DNA of 7,419 nt from Deltaproteobacteria bacterium (GTDB lineage: Bacteria > Myxococcota_A > Polyangia > Polyangiales > Houyiibacteriaceae): the NCBI GenBank assembly GCA_003647035.1, contig QMMB01000154.1, positions 1 through 7,419 of the forward strand, read 5' to 3'. The position numbers and the translations under genes were made by a program. Position 1 is the stretch's first letter, and the number at the start of each line of letters is the position of its first letter. The notes under the pieces were generated by a model, which saw nothing but the letters and a program-made list of their open reading frames with translations, did no database searches and was not told the origin of the DNA. Shown here one piece after another: positions 6,701 through 7,419 of this stretch.

Positions 6701-7419
6701 ACTGATGACCCCGCCGCGCTCGTCGACGCCCTTCGGCGCGAGGCAGAGGCCGAGCGTGACGCAAAAGCCGCGTCCGAGCTCTTCGTGCAAAGCGCGGTGG
6801 TTCGACTGGAACGCGTCGGGGACCACGACGGCGCCCGAAGGGATTTCGAGCAGGCGCTCGAGCTGTGGCCCGACTCTCTTGGAGCGGCGGACGGTCTCAC
6901 CGACGTGCTCACGATCGACGCAGGCTGGTCGCCCCTCGTGGATCGACTCTCTCAGGCCGCGGCAGGTGCTCGCTCCGTCGACAGGGCGAGCGCGCTTTGG
7001 CTTGCGGTGGCGCGGGTGCAGAGCGAAGAGCTCGGTGAGCTACCGGCAGCGATACGAACGCTCCAACGCGTCCTGAAAGTAGAGCCGCGTCATCTCGATG
7101 CGTTGGAACGGCTATCGAACCACTTCGAGGCCAACCAGTCGTGGCATGAAGCGGCCGCAACGATGGAACAACTGCTCGCCGCGGCACCCGAGAACAAGCG
7201 CGCGCGACGAGTTCTGCTCGGGATTGCCCGCCTATACCGCGAGCGATTGAACATGCCGGATCGGGCACTGCGGCACGTTGAAGCCGCGCTCGCGTCGGAG
7301 CCGGCGCATGCAGGGGCGTTGCAAGAGCTTTCGCTCGTACATGAAGCACTCGGACAATTGCCGGAGGCGTTGCAGGTTGCGCGCCATCTGCTCGATGTGA
7401 GCGACGGCCAGGAACGTGG
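3737..7419 (+). CDS. Giant tetratricopeptide-repeat protein, 3' end outside the window
   Basis: One frame runs without a stop for 1227 codons to the window edge. TPR solenoids usually act as scaffolds that bind other proteins, and no enzymatic motif is visible. Residues 1-30 are acidic and lack a hydrophobic core, so there is no signal peptide or membrane anchor, and the visible part is probably cytoplasmic. Residues 31-51 are rich in Pro and Val and look like a linker. From about residue 61 the protein is a helical array of ~72-residue modules. Each has a first part like L-xx-LY-xxxx-xW-xx-L and a second like A-x-L-YE-x-x-L-x-D-xx-x-A-I-xx-Y-xx-A-L-xx-DP. The ATG at 3737 is the first start after an in-frame stop at 3722; its Shine-Dalgarno is weak. 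Very large TPR proteins occur in myxobacteria, for example AgmK/GltI of gliding motility, but equivalence cannot be claimed because TPRs resemble each other by fold. It lies 105 bp after a sigma gene. The repeat class is secure; the role is unknown. Confidence 0.9.
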   Translation, partial: MAFEEGDITLLRRDAMQELGQDDLVEEPDVRNPPAVPGRVSGAPPKPVPAKVDVARRARDWVEECEQELRQQPDVRRAARLYFEMARTCEGPLKDTRRALQYYQATLERSPDYVPAIRAARRLLLGARMFIEALALFDAEARVTRQPRDKATLFLLKGRLLEDVLGNREAAAEAYHTARALDRSHAAILRATEQRSFAERSWSDVDRNLAELANSAAADDGHRAALIIRRAQLLESRQQRPEQAAELYETALQLDPTAVIAVQALKRLYYGQRRWRDLIRTLEAEAQLATEPSSKASSLYRAARIHAEHLGNRDEAIRVLEQARSLRPTDPLILGELARHYEAGQRLQALVETLEALTEASEDEAEKLTHTQRIARLYEEELSDVDQAIHWHERAIELDPTSLSSLQALSLLYRIRGAWPKLIGMCLQEARYTTDAQRRADSHARAAEIYETRLDDIDDAIDHYQRSLNAMPDHPTAFKALTRLLSDVNKPKELVQLYEDALDRTTGTRAVSYLLKIAQLHEDVLGEHGLAAQTYKRVLQQDSGHLAAVHAWQRSAARAHRSRELLEALDYEIELTVERDRLVALLHRAGEVLDEQLDDRDEAISRYRRALDKDPRHVPTLSSLGRLYYAAGRWNDLLEIYGQELKLTSAKTRRVALLQKMAEISRDRLGSDEDALRYHREAIKVDPAHAPSLQELARQLRERGDWEELVDVLELQLRNSGASRLRARAAFLLGQVYEEHLDDRTKAVASFEAAIAADTSYRPAIDALARVRAEEHDWTHLLADLERELKLTEEPTQRIALFARKAQVLERQDKHRQAIQAWEDVLAVDSKHLGALLALEQLHRQVGAWESLCAVYSTQSEVLEDPAGRVSALYELARLLEHQGLGEYDDIVGAYRRVLGLVPTDLGALLELERLATGQRDAGLLREIDTLVANSAHDPAVVAAHRARLAELVEGEEDTQAIEQFRAAAIADPYHIGAARGLTRVAQETDDPAALVDALRREAEAERDAKAASELFVQSAVVRLERVGDHDGARRDFEQALELWPDSLGAADGLTDVLTIDAGWSPLVDRLSQAAAGARSVDRASALWLAVARVQSEELGELPAAIRTLQRVLKVEPRHLDALERLSNHFEANQSWHEAAATMEQLLAAAPENKRARRVLLGIARLYRERLNMPDRALRHVEAALASEPAHAGALQELSLVHEALGQLPEALQVARHLLDVSDGQER
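3917..7419 (+). repeat. Array of ~16 in-register 72-residue (216-nt) TPR superrepeats
   Basis: Within the TPR protein an anchor position, usually Pro after Asp or Glu, recurs at residues 111, 183, 256, 328, 400, 472, 543, 615, 687, 759, 830, 903, 973, 1045, 1117 and 1189. The mean step is 71.9 residues, range 70-73. Each anchor starts a helix, and a Trp lies exactly 19 residues later in nine modules (W202, 275, 419, 634, 706, 778, 849, 1064, 1136). At most other modules this position is Leu, Pro, Ser or Ala. One module equals two 36-residue TPR-like units, slightly longer than the canonical 34. The modules are clearly diverged at protein level, so the array is old and functional rather than a recent tandem expansion. 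Confidence 0.85.

Noticed and set aside
3737..7419. A recent tandem duplication, satellite or assembly artefact behind the TPR periodicity.
   Set aside because: The modules share anchor residues but differ greatly in sequence and slightly in length, which fits old protein repeats under selection.

Overview
The window is a gene-dense stretch of a high-GC bacterial chromosome (GC judged by eye, not computed). All genes lie on the + strand and the gaps between them are short. An RpoH-like sigma factor with an unusual core, followed by a very large tetratricopeptide-repeat (TPR) protein, suggests Myxococcota or a related former deltaproteobacterial lineage. This is an inference from gene style, not a phylogenetic result.

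Positions 1-2261 carry three housekeeping genes in a row. They are the 3' part of nadC (NAD synthesis), birA (a biotin-protein ligase without the DNA-binding domain), and a ygfZ-type folate-binding protein of iron-sulfur (Fe-S) enzyme maintenance. nadC and birA are 3 nt apart and probably translationally coupled; ygfZ starts 44 nt after birA. Positions 2262-2655 hold a small A-type Fe-S carrier most like ErpA, with its own good Shine-Dalgarno and possibly its own promoter. YgfZ and ErpA both serve Fe-S proteins, so their adjacency makes functional sense.

Positions 2656-3631 hold an upstream region with a perfect TTGACA element, then a 278-residue group 3/4-like sigma-70 family factor. It keeps the KLFF-x-LR box typical of RpoH, but the stretch just before that box (region 2.4/3.0) differs strongly from E. 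coli RpoH. A 105-bp gap with two hairpins follows.

Positions 3737-7419 are one uninterrupted reading frame of at least 1227 codons that leaves the window without a stop. It encodes a probably cytoplasmic protein built from about sixteen 72-residue modules, each equivalent to two TPR-like units. The modules are in strict register, with an anchor residue (usually Pro) at every ~72nd position and a Trp 19 residues later in nine of them. It is the least ordinary feature here, and its function cannot be read from the sequence.

No RNA genes, insertion sequences, CRISPR arrays, phage genes or toxin-antitoxin genes were seen. No gap between genes exceeds 300 bases.
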